DNA from: Patescibacteria group bacterium
GTDB lineage: Bacteria; Patescibacteriota; Gracilibacteria; UBA1369; PNNO01
Assembly: GCA_024275695.1 (NCBI GenBank)
Contig: JAJRYP010000012.1
Span: 1 to 16,176 of the forward strand
Direction of reading: 5' to 3'
DNA length: 16,176 bases
Shown: positions 7,190-13,386 of the stretch, in pieces
Layout: each line of letters opens with the position of its first letter
Numbering within the stretch: the first letter of the stretch is position 1
Translations under genes and position numbers: made by a program
Notes under the pieces: generated by a model
The model's input: the letters and a program-made list of their open reading frames with translations, nothing else
Database searches by the model: none
Told to the model about the DNA's origin: nothing

Positions 7190-7413
7190 TACCATGAAGA
7201 TTTTGTAACCCCGGCCAATTTCCCTTTTTGAGCCAATTCTCTGAAGCAAATTCGGCACAGGTCGAACTTTCTCATATATCCGCGGTTTCTTCCACAAACA
7301 TTACATCTGTTATATACACGTGTGGGAAATTTTGGTTTTTTCCCTTGTTCCAAAGCTCTTGTATAGTCTTGTTGTTTTTTCCTTGTTTTTACGATTAGTG
7401 CTGTTCGAGCCAT
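7189..7413 (-). CDS. rpsN: 30S ribosomal protein S14, type Z (zinc ribbon)
   Basis: S14 sits in the head of the small subunit near the A site. Four cysteines (Cys37, Cys40, Cys53, Cys56; RCNVCGRNRGYMRKFDLCRI) make the zinc ribbon of the C+ form. The end REL...KGKLAGVTKSSW is the family C-terminus. At 74 aa it is about 13 residues longer than the usual 61-aa type Z protein. The extra residues lie between the MARTALIVKT start and the KPKFPTRVYNRC segment (around 11-25, RKKQQDYTRALEQG). It ends in TAG against a strong hairpin. The order rplE-rpsN-rpsH is standard. No Shine-Dalgarno precedes the ATG. Confidence 0.96.
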   Translation of the reverse strand: MARTALIVKTRKKQQDYTRALEQGKKPKFPTRVYNRCNVCGRNRGYMRKFDLCRICFRELAQKGKLAGVTKSSW

Positions 7414-7450
7414 TATAGATAGTTATTATTAATTATTTTAGTTAGGTTTT

Positions 7451-8038
7451 TTAATTTTTCGATCCAGAGGGCTCCGCTTTCGCTGCACCCTGTTTAAATG
7501 GAAATCCCAATGCTTTAAGTAACGCGAGTCCTTCATCGTTATTCTTTGCAGTGGTATTAATGCAAATTTGTAATCCGTGAATTTTAACGATATCGTCAGG
7601 ATTGATTTCAGGAAAAACTATGTGCTCTTTAATTCCAACCGCATAATTCCCTTTTCCATCAAATGATTTTGGAGAAATTCCGCGAAAGTCTCGAGTTCGC
7701 GGAAATATAACATTAACCAGTTTTTCAATGAAATCATACATTCTTTCTCCTCTTAGCGTTACCATAACACCATTTGGCATTCCTTCCCTGATTTTAAAGT
7801 TGGAAATCGCTTTTTTAGCTTTAATAATTACCGGTTTTTGACCTGTAACGGCCGCGATATTTGCGGCAAACTCCGAGAAATCTTTCGTTCCGCTCGTATA
7901 AAAGTTTCCAAGTCCCGCATTTACGGTTACTTTAATCATTTTAGGTATGGCGCTTACATTTTTGATACCTAAATCTTTTTGCAACTGCGGTGCGATTTCT
8001 TTTGCAAACCTATCTTTTAATTTCATTGCTTTTGCCAT
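7451..8038 (-). CDS. rplE: 50S ribosomal protein L5
   Basis: L5 binds 5S rRNA and forms part of the central protuberance, contacting P-site tRNA. Visible family segments are IPKMIKVTVNAGLGNF (31-46), TGQKPVIIKAKKAISNFKIR followed by EGMPNGVMVTLRGERMYDFI, and PRTRDFRGISPKSFDGKGNY followed by the GIKEHIVFPEI block. The 195-aa chain is about 15 longer than usual. The last 14 residues (KQGAAKAEPSGSKN) form an extra tail whose DNA includes AGCGAAAGCGGAGCC, also found in the rplD tail. It lies 21 bp after rplX, with an AT-rich leader (TTATTAATTAAACTATAA) and no Shine-Dalgarno. Confidence 0.97.
   Translation of the reverse strand: MAKAMKLKDRFAKEIAPQLQKDLGIKNVSAIPKMIKVTVNAGLGNFYTSGTKDFSEFAANIAAVTGQKPVIIKAKKAISNFKIREGMPNGVMVTLRGERMYDFIEKLVNVIFPRTRDFRGISPKSFDGKGNYAVGIKEHIVFPEINPDDIVKIHGLQICINTTAKNNDEGLALLKALGFPFKQGAAKAEPSGSKN
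7469..7486 (-). repeat. GC-rich element inside the rplE tail
   Basis: On the minus strand AGCGAAAGCGGAGCC encodes part of AAKAEPS in the L5 tail. Fifteen bases in a row are identical to a stretch in the rplD tail (12729-12745 region). The reading frame is the same in both, giving AKAEP in each. Confidence 0.45.
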
Positions 8039-8059
8039 TTATAGTTTAATTATTAATTA

Positions 8060-8389
8060 TTATTTCTTGGTTGTAACGGTTTTATCCAATGATTCCTTAC
8101 ATTTTTTACATATTCGTTGTTTTTTCCCCGATTCAAGTTTTATATATCCTACGCGAGTGCTTTTTTTACATTGCGGGCATACAACCATAACGTTTGATGC
8201 CGGCATTGGCGCTTCAAATGTAATTTTGCTTCCCGGTCTTGTCTGAGTCTTTCTAACATGCTTTGTGCGCATGTTTAATTTTTCAATAACAACTTTGTCA
8301 TCTTTAGACAGGATTCGCATAACTTTTCCTGTTTTTCCGCGGTCTTTTCCCGCTATTATCAGCACATTGTCATTCATTTTAATTTTCAT
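8060..8389 (-). CDS. rplX: 50S ribosomal protein L24, zinc-ribbon (C+) form
   Basis: L24 is one of the first proteins to bind 23S rRNA and starts large-subunit assembly. The KOW motif is at about 4-32 (MNDNVLIIAGKDRGKTGKVM). The C-terminal half has CPQC (71-74) and CKKC (94-97) around a STRVGYIKLESGKKQRI segment, a zinc ribbon as in the Thermus-type protein. The 109-aa length is normal. It is separated from rplN by 92 bp, one of the widest gaps in the cluster, filled with GC-rich repeat sequence. The ATG at 8387-8389 is preceded by AAGAATTATC, without a Shine-Dalgarno. Confidence 0.97.
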   Translation of the reverse strand: MKIKMNDNVLIIAGKDRGKTGKVMRILSKDDKVVIEKLNMRTKHVRKTQTRPGSKITFEAPMPASNVMVVCPQCKKSTRVGYIKLESGKKQRICKKCKESLDKTVTTKK

Positions 8390-8411
8390 GATAATTCTTG
8401 TTTTAAGGTGT

Positions 8412-8477
8412 TTGCTTCGCTCACGCTTGCGCTTCGCCTTAGCTCAGCGGGACACTCGGCGCTTCGCTTCGTGTCTG
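8412..8477 (-). repeat. GC-rich GCGAAGC-type element array, rplN-rplX spacer
   Basis: The longest GC-rich block of the window. On the minus strand it reads GACACGAAGCGAAGCGCCGA, then GTGTC, CCGCTGAGCTAAG, GCGAAGCGCAAGCG, TGAGCGAAGC. GACAC and GTGTC close a stem around GAAGCGAAGCGCCGA. At least four GCGAAGC or GAAGCG units are present. It fills nearly all of the 92-bp spacer and has base composition quite unlike the AT-rich spacers around it. Confidence 0.6.
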
Positions 8478-8481
8478 TAAG

Positions 8482-8850
8482 TTAGATTACTTCCGGCGCA
8501 AGAGATATAATTTTTTGATACCCTCTGTCTCGCAGTTCTCGCGCTACCGGGCCGAATACACGAGTTCCTTTCGGTTGTCCGTCTCCGCCGATAATCACAA
8601 CGGCGTTTTCATCAAATCGAATATATGATCCGTCTTTTCTTCCGATTTCTTTTTTTGTTCTTACTATTACGGCACGTTGCACGGATTTTTTCTTAACGAT
8701 TCCTTTTGGGGCAGCTTCTTTAATAGATACTACGATAACGTCCCCGATTGATGCGTAACGTCTTTTTGATCCACCAAGCACTTTGATGCATTTTACCATT
8801 TTTGCACCTGTGTTATCTGCGACTTGTAATTTAGTTTCCGGTTGAATCAT
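8482..8850 (-). CDS. rplN: 50S ribosomal protein L14
   Basis: L14 bridges to the small subunit and is the docking site for the silencing factor RsfS. The 122-aa chain is exactly of family length with no tail. It begins MIQPETKLQVADNTGAKMVK, has the signature YASIGDVIVVSIKEAAPKG, and ends PVARELRDRGYQKIISLAPEVI. It lies 2 bp after rpsQ, suggesting tight coupling, and the GC-rich spacer follows it. The start is preceded by CTAATAATTAATT, no Shine-Dalgarno. Confidence 0.98.
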   Translation of the reverse strand: MIQPETKLQVADNTGAKMVKCIKVLGGSKRRYASIGDVIVVSIKEAAPKGIVKKKSVQRAVIVRTKKEIGRKDGSYIRFDENAVVIIGGDGQPKGTRVFGPVARELRDRGYQKIISLAPEVI

Positions 8851-8852
8851 AA

Positions 8853-9155
8853 TTAATTATTAGCAATTTCTTTAGTAGTGTCAGGTTTATCGGTAGCCAC
8901 CTTTTTGGCACTTGCTTTCGCTTTGCTCGGCTCGCTTGGGACAGTTGTCCATCTTTTCAATTTACTCATCGGCCTTGTTTCGTAAATCGTGATTTTATCA
9001 CCAACTTCATATTTTCCTTCAGGTGCGTGCGCGTAGAACTTTTTAGATACACGATATCTTTTCTTATATTTAGGATGGGATTTATATGAGTGAACTGTCA
9101 CAATTATCGTTTGATCCATCTTCGTACCGGTTATTGTTCCTTTTTTGGTTCTCAT
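8853..9155 (-). CDS. rpsQ: 30S ribosomal protein S17
   Basis: S17 is an early-binding OB-fold protein of the small subunit. The start MRTKKGTITGTKMDQTIIVT is the family pattern; the common DKT is DQT here. SKKFYAHAPEGKYEVGDKIT followed by IYETRPMSKLKRW (37-69) is the OB-fold signature. At 100 aa it is about 15-18 longer than most. The tail from about 73 (PSEPSKAKASAKKVATDKPD) is Lys/Ala/Ser-rich, and its DNA contains members of the GC-rich repeat family. It lies 11 bp from rpmC and 2 bp from rplN. Confidence 0.97.
   Translation of the reverse strand: MRTKKGTITGTKMDQTIIVTVHSYKSHPKYKKRYRVSKKFYAHAPEGKYEVGDKITIYETRPMSKLKRWTTVPSEPSKAKASAKKVATDKPDTTKEIANN
8911..8939 (-). repeat. GC-rich element inside the rpsQ tail
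   Basis: On the minus strand CCAAGCGAGCCGAGCAAAGC then GAAAGCAAG encodes PSEPSKAKA of the S17 tail. It is a looser member of the GCGAAGC/GCGAGCC family, and sits where the conserved S17 fold ends. Confidence 0.4.
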
Positions 9156-9166
9156 GGTTTAAATGG

Positions 9167-9424
9167 TTATTTTGTAGCTTTTTCAACTTTAGGTTCTTCA
9201 ACTGTTTTTTGATCGGTGAATTTCTTTTGTTCCGAGATTTCCATTTCTTTTCTAATTGTCTTGATGATTGCCCGATATTTTTTCAAATTTCGAATTTGAT
9301 GACTTGCTTTTGAAGATCCGGTGTTAACTTCAAAACGAATTTTAAACAAATCTTTTGTTGCCTTGGCAAATTCCAGATCCAATTCTTTAAGCGATAATTT
9401 TTTAAGTTCTTCTTGTGATAACAT
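9167..9424 (-). CDS. rpmC: 50S ribosomal protein L29
   Basis: L29 is a small helical-hairpin protein at the polypeptide exit tunnel, part of the docking surface for signal recognition particle and trigger factor. The family pattern is clear: LSLKELDLEFAKATKDLFKI followed by RFEVNTGSSKASHQIRNLKK and YRAIIKTIRKE. At 85 aa it has a tail of about 18 residues (from KKFTDQKTVEEPKVEKATK), where 60-70 aa is usual. It lies between rplP (14 bp) and rpsQ (11 bp). The leader is ATTTAAATTAATT directly before ATG, without a Shine-Dalgarno. Confidence 0.96.
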   Translation of the reverse strand: MLSQEELKKLSLKELDLEFAKATKDLFKIRFEVNTGSSKASHQIRNLKKYRAIIKTIRKEMEISEQKKFTDQKTVEEPKVEKATK

Positions 9425-9438
9425 AATTAATTTAAATA

Positions 9439-9864
9439 TTATTGACCGTGATGTTTATATTCAACGAATTTACATTTAACCGGCAGTTTGTGCGCGGCTC
9501 TTCTTAGAGCTTCTTTAGCAACTTCTTTTCCAACACCATCCATTTCAAAGATAATTTTTCCGGGTTTTATTACGTCTACAAATCTATCCACATTACCTTT
9601 TCCGGATCCCATTGGAACTTCCGCACCTTTTTGAGTGATCGGTTTGTGAGGAAAAGCTCTAATCCAGATTTTTCCTCCACGTTTTATGTAATGAGTGATC
9701 GCTCGTCTTGCCGCCTCAATTTGCCTTGAGGTTATTTCTCCGGCCGATACGGCCTTTAGACCATACTCACCAAAGCTTATGTAGTTACCGCGCATTGCTT
9801 TTCCCGTAAGGCAACTTCGGCGTCTAAATTGCTTCCTGTATTTTTGCTTTTTTGGTGATAGCAT
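9439..9864 (-). CDS. rplP: 50S ribosomal protein L16
   Basis: L16 organises the A-site tRNA region and helps peptidyl transfer centre assembly. The 141-aa chain has a family N-terminus (MLSPKKQKYRKQFRRRSCLT) and GEYGLKAVSAGEITSRQIEA followed by ARRAITHYIKRGGKIWIRAF. At the conserved loop it reads AEVPMGSGKGN (81-91). Pro84 occupies the place of the Arg (E. coli Arg81) that is hydroxylated in some bacteria, so this modification is not possible here. The length is normal with no tail. It lies 15 bp after rpsC and 14 bp before rpmC. Confidence 0.97.
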   Translation of the reverse strand: MLSPKKQKYRKQFRRRSCLTGKAMRGNYISFGEYGLKAVSAGEITSRQIEAARRAITHYIKRGGKIWIRAFPHKPITQKGAEVPMGSGKGNVDRFVDVIKPGKIIFEMDGVGKEVAKEALRRAAHKLPVKCKFVEYKHHGQ

Positions 9865-9879
9865 ATTATTAATGATTGG

Positions 9880-10647
9880 TTATTTTTTCTTGCTTGATTT
9901 TGTTGTTTTTTTTACGGTTTTTTTTGCATTTGCCTTGGGAGAGCTTGATTTGGATTTTCTTCTTGGCATAGCTTGCTCTTCCGTTTGTGGCATCCCCGTC
10001 GTAGTAGTCGGAACTTGACCTTTGAATACATCCCCTTTGTAAATCCAAACTTTTACACCAATTTGCCCGTAAGTTGTCCATGCCGGGATATACGCGTAAT
10101 CGATATCCGCTCTGAATGTATGAAGTGGAATCTTTCCATCAGAGAAAAATTCATTTCGTGCAATTTCCACTCCGTTTAATCGTCCCGCAATTCTAACTTT
10201 TACTCCGATAGCTCCCGCTTCTCTTGATTTCTGAATTGCCATTTTTGCAGCCCTTCTATATGAAATTCTTCGTGATATTTGCTGAGCGATTGATGCTGCA
10301 ACAACCTGAGCGTCGAGATTCGGTTTTTTAATTTCAAGGATATTTACACTAAACTTATTGTCAAATTTCTTTTCAAGCTGTTCACGGAGTGCTTCGATAT
10401 TTTCTCCGCCCCTACCTATGATAAGTCCGGGTTTTGCCGTGTGAATATTGATTGATACGGCATTCGCTGTTCTAAGTATTTCAATTCTTGAAATTCCCGC
10501 ATCTTTCAATTTTTTACTTATCTCTTTCTGAATCGCCAGATCCTGATGAAGAGTTTTTCCGTATTTTTTCTTGCTTGCATACCATTTTGAATCCCATTGG
10601 CGATTAATGCCGATTCTCATACAAACTGGATTGACTTTTTGTCCCAT
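9880..10647 (-). CDS. rpsC: 30S ribosomal protein S3
   Basis: S3 lines the mRNA entry channel and helps unwind mRNA. The N-terminal region MGQKVNPVCMRIGINRQWDS is typical. The type II KH domain is at about 40-110, with its GxxG loop at 78-81 (LIIGRGGENIEALREQ). The C-terminal S3 domain is at about 115-205 (RRAAKMAIQKSREAGAIGVK, then VRIAGRLNGVEIAR). At 255 aa it is longer than the usual 210-235. After IYKGDVFKGQVP (about 211) comes a low-complexity Thr/Ser/Lys tail ending KKTVKKTTKSSKKK. It lies 9 bp after rplV. No Shine-Dalgarno is visible (AAAGCTATCCTATG). Confidence 0.97.
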   Translation of the reverse strand: MGQKVNPVCMRIGINRQWDSKWYASKKKYGKTLHQDLAIQKEISKKLKDAGISRIEILRTANAVSINIHTAKPGLIIGRGGENIEALREQLEKKFDNKFSVNILEIKKPNLDAQVVAASIAQQISRRISYRRAAKMAIQKSREAGAIGVKVRIAGRLNGVEIARNEFFSDGKIPLHTFRADIDYAYIPAWTTYGQIGVKVWIYKGDVFKGQVPTTTTGMPQTEEQAMPRRKSKSSSPKANAKKTVKKTTKSSKKK

Positions 10648-10656
10648 AGGATAGCT

Positions 10657-11163
10657 TTAAGATTTAGTAGTTTTAGGTTTGTCAGCCTTAGATGCCGATT
10701 TTTTTTCTGTCGCTTCATTCGTTTCAGGCTTTTCTTTTTTAGGTGCATCCTTAGATGCATCCGCTTTAGTTTCTTTGACGCTTGCCTTCGTTTCGCTCGT
10801 TTCGTTTTTGGGCTTTGTTGGCACTTCGTCCCGTTTGCTCTCAACTCCTACAATTACGGTAATGTGAGAAGTTCTTTTTAAGATCGGGTGCACACGTCCT
10901 CTTGATACCGGAACGCTTCTCTTTAATGTAGCGCCTTGTGTAACAACAATTTCTTTTACAATTAACGTATCTCTTTTTTGCTTATAATTATTTTCAGCAT
11001 TTGCTATTGCGCTATGAAGCACTTTGTAAAGAATCGGAGCAGCTTTCTTAGGTGTGAACTTTAAGATACTAAGAGCTTCCTCGGCATTTTTGTTGCGAAT
11101 AAGTCCCGCAACAAGATTTGCTTTTTTTGGTGATATCCTTATGTGCTTTGCGATAGCTTTCAC
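10657..11163 (-). CDS. rplV: 50S ribosomal protein L22 with long charged tail
   Basis: L22 contributes a beta-hairpin that lines the narrowest part of the exit tunnel. The globular part (about 1-70: MKAIAKHIRISPKKANLVAG and HSAIANAENNYKQKRDTLIV) and the hairpin (KRSVPVSRGRVHPILKRTSH at 81-100) are standard and end near 108 (ITVIVGV). Then follow about 60 residues of Lys/Glu/Thr/Ala/Asp low complexity, the longest tail of the cluster, so the total is 168 aa against about 112. Part of this tail is encoded by a GC-rich repeat-like stretch. The start is GTG (11161-11163), preceded by AATAACTATTAAGAC; it is chosen because it gives the family N-terminus. Confidence 0.96.
   Translation of the reverse strand: MKAIAKHIRISPKKANLVAGLIRNKNAEEALSILKFTPKKAAPILYKVLHSAIANAENNYKQKRDTLIVKEIVVTQGATLKRSVPVSRGRVHPILKRTSHITVIVGVESKRDEVPTKPKNETSETKASVKETKADASKDAPKKEKPETNEATEKKSASKADKPKTTKS
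10778..10806 (-). repeat. GC-rich element inside the rplV tail
   Basis: On the minus strand GAAACGAGCGAAACGAAGGC then AAGCGTC encodes ETSETKAS of the L22 tail. It is a degenerate member of the GAGCGAAGCGAGC family, with CGAGCGAAACGAAGGC as the recognisable core. Confidence 0.35.
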
Positions 11164-11192
11164 GTCTTAATAGTTATTATTATAATTAATTA

Positions 11193-11462
11193 TTATTTAG
11201 CGAGTTTTCCGCCATGCCCTTTAAATTTACGAGTCGGAGAGAATTCTCCAAGTTTATGTCCAACCATGTTTTCCGTTACAAACACGGGAATATGTTGTTT
11301 CCCATTGTGCACACCGAATGTGTGCCCTACGAATTCCGGTGAAATAGTCGAGTTTCTTGCCCAGGTCTTGATAACTTTCTTTTGCCCCGCGCCATCCATG
11401 TTCTGCACTTTCTTAAGCAGTTTCGGGTCTACGTATGGTCCTTTTTTTGTACTTCTTCCCAT
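11193..11462 (-). CDS. rpsS: 30S ribosomal protein S19
   Basis: S19 binds 16S rRNA in the head together with S13 and contacts the P-site region. The 89-aa length is typical, with no tail. It begins MGRSTKKGPYVDPKLLKKVQ and carries KKVIKTWARNSTISPEFVGH and VFVTENMVGHKLGEFSPTRK, the family signature, followed by FKGHGGKLAK. It lies 12 bp after rplB and 29 bp before rplV in standard S10 order. Confidence 0.98.
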   Translation of the reverse strand: MGRSTKKGPYVDPKLLKKVQNMDGAGQKKVIKTWARNSTISPEFVGHTFGVHNGKQHIPVFVTENMVGHKLGEFSPTRKFKGHGGKLAK

Positions 11463-11474
11463 GATTGTTTAAGG

Positions 11475-12311
11475 TTATTTCCTATGGCGTGATTTAATAA
11501 TAAATTTGTCACTGTATTTACGTTTTCTTGTCTTGTATCCAAGTGCCGGCATTCCCCACGGAGTCTTAGGATGTTTCAAACCGATAGGCTGATTTCCTTC
11601 ACCACCTCCATGCGGATGATCGCACGGATTCATAACTTTACCTCTTACTTGCGGCCTTCTTCCCATATTTCTTCTTCGTCCGGCTTTTCCAATTACGATA
11701 TGAGTGTGATCAATATTACTTACAGCTCCGTAGCTTGCATAACATTCTTTATTAACAATTCGGATTTCTCCGGACGGCAGCAGTACTTGTGTATGTTTTT
11801 TATCCTCCTGAGACATAATTTTCGCGCTTGAGCCCGCAGATCGAATCATTTGTCCTCCCTTTCCTTTGGTAAGTTCGATGTTGTAAACCGTGAATCCGAC
11901 AGGAAAATTTTTAATAAGCATTCTGTTCCCGGGTTTTAACTTTGTTTTTTCCGCGAGGATAACTTTGTCTCCGGTTTTAATTTCTTGCGGAGCGAGATGA
12001 TATCTCTTTTCTCCGTCTTTATAAATTACAAGCATTATGTATGCTGATCTGTATGGGTCATACTCGACAGATGCAACTTTTCCTTCAATATTATGTTTGT
12101 CTGCGCGATTAAAATCTACAGTTCTGTACATTCTTTTATGCCCTCCGCCACGATGCCTGATTGTTAATCGGCCTTGATTATTTCTTCCCGATCTCTTGTT
12201 CAATCTTTTAACAAGTCTTTTTTCAGGCTTTGATACAGTTACTTCATCGAATGAAGCTATCGTCATTTGTCTTCTGCCGGGAGTTGTTGGTTTGCAATGT
12301 TTTACTGCCAT
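11475..12311 (-). CDS. rplB: 50S ribosomal protein L2
   Basis: L2 is a core protein needed for subunit association and peptidyl transfer centre formation. The 278-aa length is normal. It begins MAVKHCKPTTPGRRQMTIAS and contains NNQGRLTIRHRGGGHKRMYR (44-63, the RNA-binding OB region). It then has GKAGRRRNMGRRPQVRGKVM (208-227), the DHPHGGGEG block (231-239) with its catalytic-region histidines, and KTPWGMPALGYKTRKRKYSD. Its ATG overlaps the rplW stop by one base (TAATG), implying coupled translation. There is no tail; the end is FIIKSRHRK. Confidence 0.98.
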   Translation of the reverse strand: MAVKHCKPTTPGRRQMTIASFDEVTVSKPEKRLVKRLNKRSGRNNQGRLTIRHRGGGHKRMYRTVDFNRADKHNIEGKVASVEYDPYRSAYIMLVIYKDGEKRYHLAPQEIKTGDKVILAEKTKLKPGNRMLIKNFPVGFTVYNIELTKGKGGQMIRSAGSSAKIMSQEDKKHTQVLLPSGEIRIVNKECYASYGAVSNIDHTHIVIGKAGRRRNMGRRPQVRGKVMNPCDHPHGGGEGNQPIGLKHPKTPWGMPALGYKTRKRKYSDKFIIKSRHRK

Positions 12312-12625
12312 TATTTCTTCTTTTTAGATTTAGAATCTTTAAATTTGGTAATATCTATTGTTTTGCCATCTTTTATAGTGACAACAGCTTTTTTGCTTTG
12401 CCTTCTTTTTGTGATAGTGTGCCTTCCCCTCATCAATCTCGTCTTTGGTCGGATGTATGTAATGTTTACTTTATCCACATCTGCATCATAAATTGCTTTA
12501 ATTGCTTTTTTCACGTCAACTTTTGTTGCTTTCGGAGCGATTCTGAAAACATATTTCGCTTTATCCGAGAGCATTGTACTCTTTTCGGTTGTAATCGGTT
12601 CAATGATTGTTGTATGGACACTCAT
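12311..12625 (-). CDS. rplW: 50S ribosomal protein L23
   Basis: L23 sits at the tunnel exit and is the main docking site of trigger factor and signal recognition particle. The 104-aa chain shows IIEPITTEKSTMLSDKAKYV (7-26), FRIAPKATKVDVKKAIKAIY and VDKVNITYIRPKTRLMRGRH, in family order. It ends with a short basic segment, KFKDSKSKKKK. It shares one base with the rplB start. The start at 12625 follows AATCAGTAATTAGAAATT, without a Shine-Dalgarno. Confidence 0.97.
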   Translation of the reverse strand: MSVHTTIIEPITTEKSTMLSDKAKYVFRIAPKATKVDVKKAIKAIYDADVDKVNITYIRPKTRLMRGRHTITKRRQSKKAVVTIKDGKTIDITKFKDSKSKKKK

Positions 12626-12653
12626 AATTTCTAATTACTGATTACTTAAGGTT

Positions 12654-13373
12654 TTATGATTTAACTTTTTTACCCTCAACTTCTTTGGTCTTTGCTTTGT
12701 CGCTCGCCTTCGGCTCGCTTTGCGGCTCCGCTTTCGCTACGCCCCGGCCATGACCGAATACTTCTTCCAACTTCTTAAATGATTCGCTTAGAAACATAAT
12801 TTTTCTGTACTTTTGAAGGTCGGCGATATTTAAATAGTTGACAATAATAGTTTTTACATTTGGGATATTCGCGCTTGATTTTTGAATTATTTCGTTTTTT
12901 CCGGGAATAACTACAAGCAAATTCCTTTCAACGGGTAATTTTTTAATCATTTCGGCGAACGGTTTAGTTTTAACTTCCTTTGCTTCATAACTTTCAAGTG
13001 CGAATATTTCGTTATTTTTAGCTTTAGCCGACAGAGCCGAGAAAAGAGCTTTTCTTCTTTGCTTTTTTGGCATATCAACTTTAAAATTTCTGGTATTTCT
13101 TGGCCCGAATACAACCCCTCCTCCTTTATAATGCGGAGTTCTTCGCGAACCCTGTCTTGCGGATCCGGTTCCTTTTTGCCTAAAAGGTTTTCGTCCGCCA
13201 CCTCTTACGTCACTTCTCTGTTTCACATGAGCAATGGGATTTCTTGCGTTCGCGTGCTGCCTTACAAGCGCTTGATGAATCAAATCCGCATTAAACGGAA
13301 CTTCAAAGAATTCCTTTGCAAGATCAATTTGTCCTTTTTTTTCACCTGTTTGTGTGTATAGATCCGCCTTCAT
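12654..13373 (-). CDS. rplD: 50S ribosomal protein L4
   Basis: L4 extends a loop into the exit tunnel; in E. coli it also represses the S10 operon. The tunnel loop is clear at 50-95 (VKQRSDVRGGGRKPFRQKGT, then GSARQGSRRTPHYKGGGVVF). The globular domain follows to about residue 207. The chain is 239 aa because of a tail from about 208 (HGRGVAKAEPQSEPKASDKA). The DNA of this tail is a GC-rich repeat nearly identical to the palindromic element after secY. Since L4 is the known S10-operon regulator in E. coli, it is a candidate ligand for the rplC leader, but nothing here proves it. It lies 13 bp after rplC. Confidence 0.97.
   Translation of the reverse strand: MKADLYTQTGEKKGQIDLAKEFFEVPFNADLIHQALVRQHANARNPIAHVKQRSDVRGGGRKPFRQKGTGSARQGSRRTPHYKGGGVVFGPRNTRNFKVDMPKKQRRKALFSALSAKAKNNEIFALESYEAKEVKTKPFAEMIKKLPVERNLLVVIPGKNEIIQKSSANIPNVKTIIVNYLNIADLQKYRKIMFLSESFKKLEEVFGHGRGVAKAEPQSEPKASDKAKTKEVEGKKVKS
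12699..12745 (-). repeat. GC-rich element inside the rplD tail
   Basis: On the minus strand GCGTAGCGAAAGCGGAGCC, then GCAAAGC, then GCGAGCCGAAGGCGAGCGAC, encodes GVAKAEPQSEPKASD. The last 20 bases differ from the element at 3229-3251 (GCGAGCGAAGCGAGCGAC) only by two extra bases. The first part shares 15 bases with the rplE tail. It is the clearest case of the intergenic repeat family lying inside a ribosomal protein coding sequence. Confidence 0.55.
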
Positions 13374-13386
13374 TAATTATTAACCG

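Noticed and set aside
7115..7297. A 61-residue N-terminal extension of S8.
   Set aside because: It overlaps rpsN in another frame and crosses the hairpin; S8 starts at MNTDPIADYL.
8439..8456. TTAGCTCAGCGGGACACT on the plus strand resembles a tRNA D-arm.
   Set aside because: The D-stem does not close (GCTC has no GAGC partner), no anticodon arm, T-arm or CCA end follows, and the stretch belongs to the GC-rich repeat block.
10617..10844. Basic ORF of 75 codons overlapping rplV on the same strand.
   Set aside because: It is rplV's low-complexity tail in another frame; its Lys/Arg/Met runs come from the repeated codons of the tail.
3229..12745. The GC-rich repeats as a CRISPR array.
   Set aside because: Copies differ in length and sequence, are kilobases apart, and have no regular spacers or cas genes.
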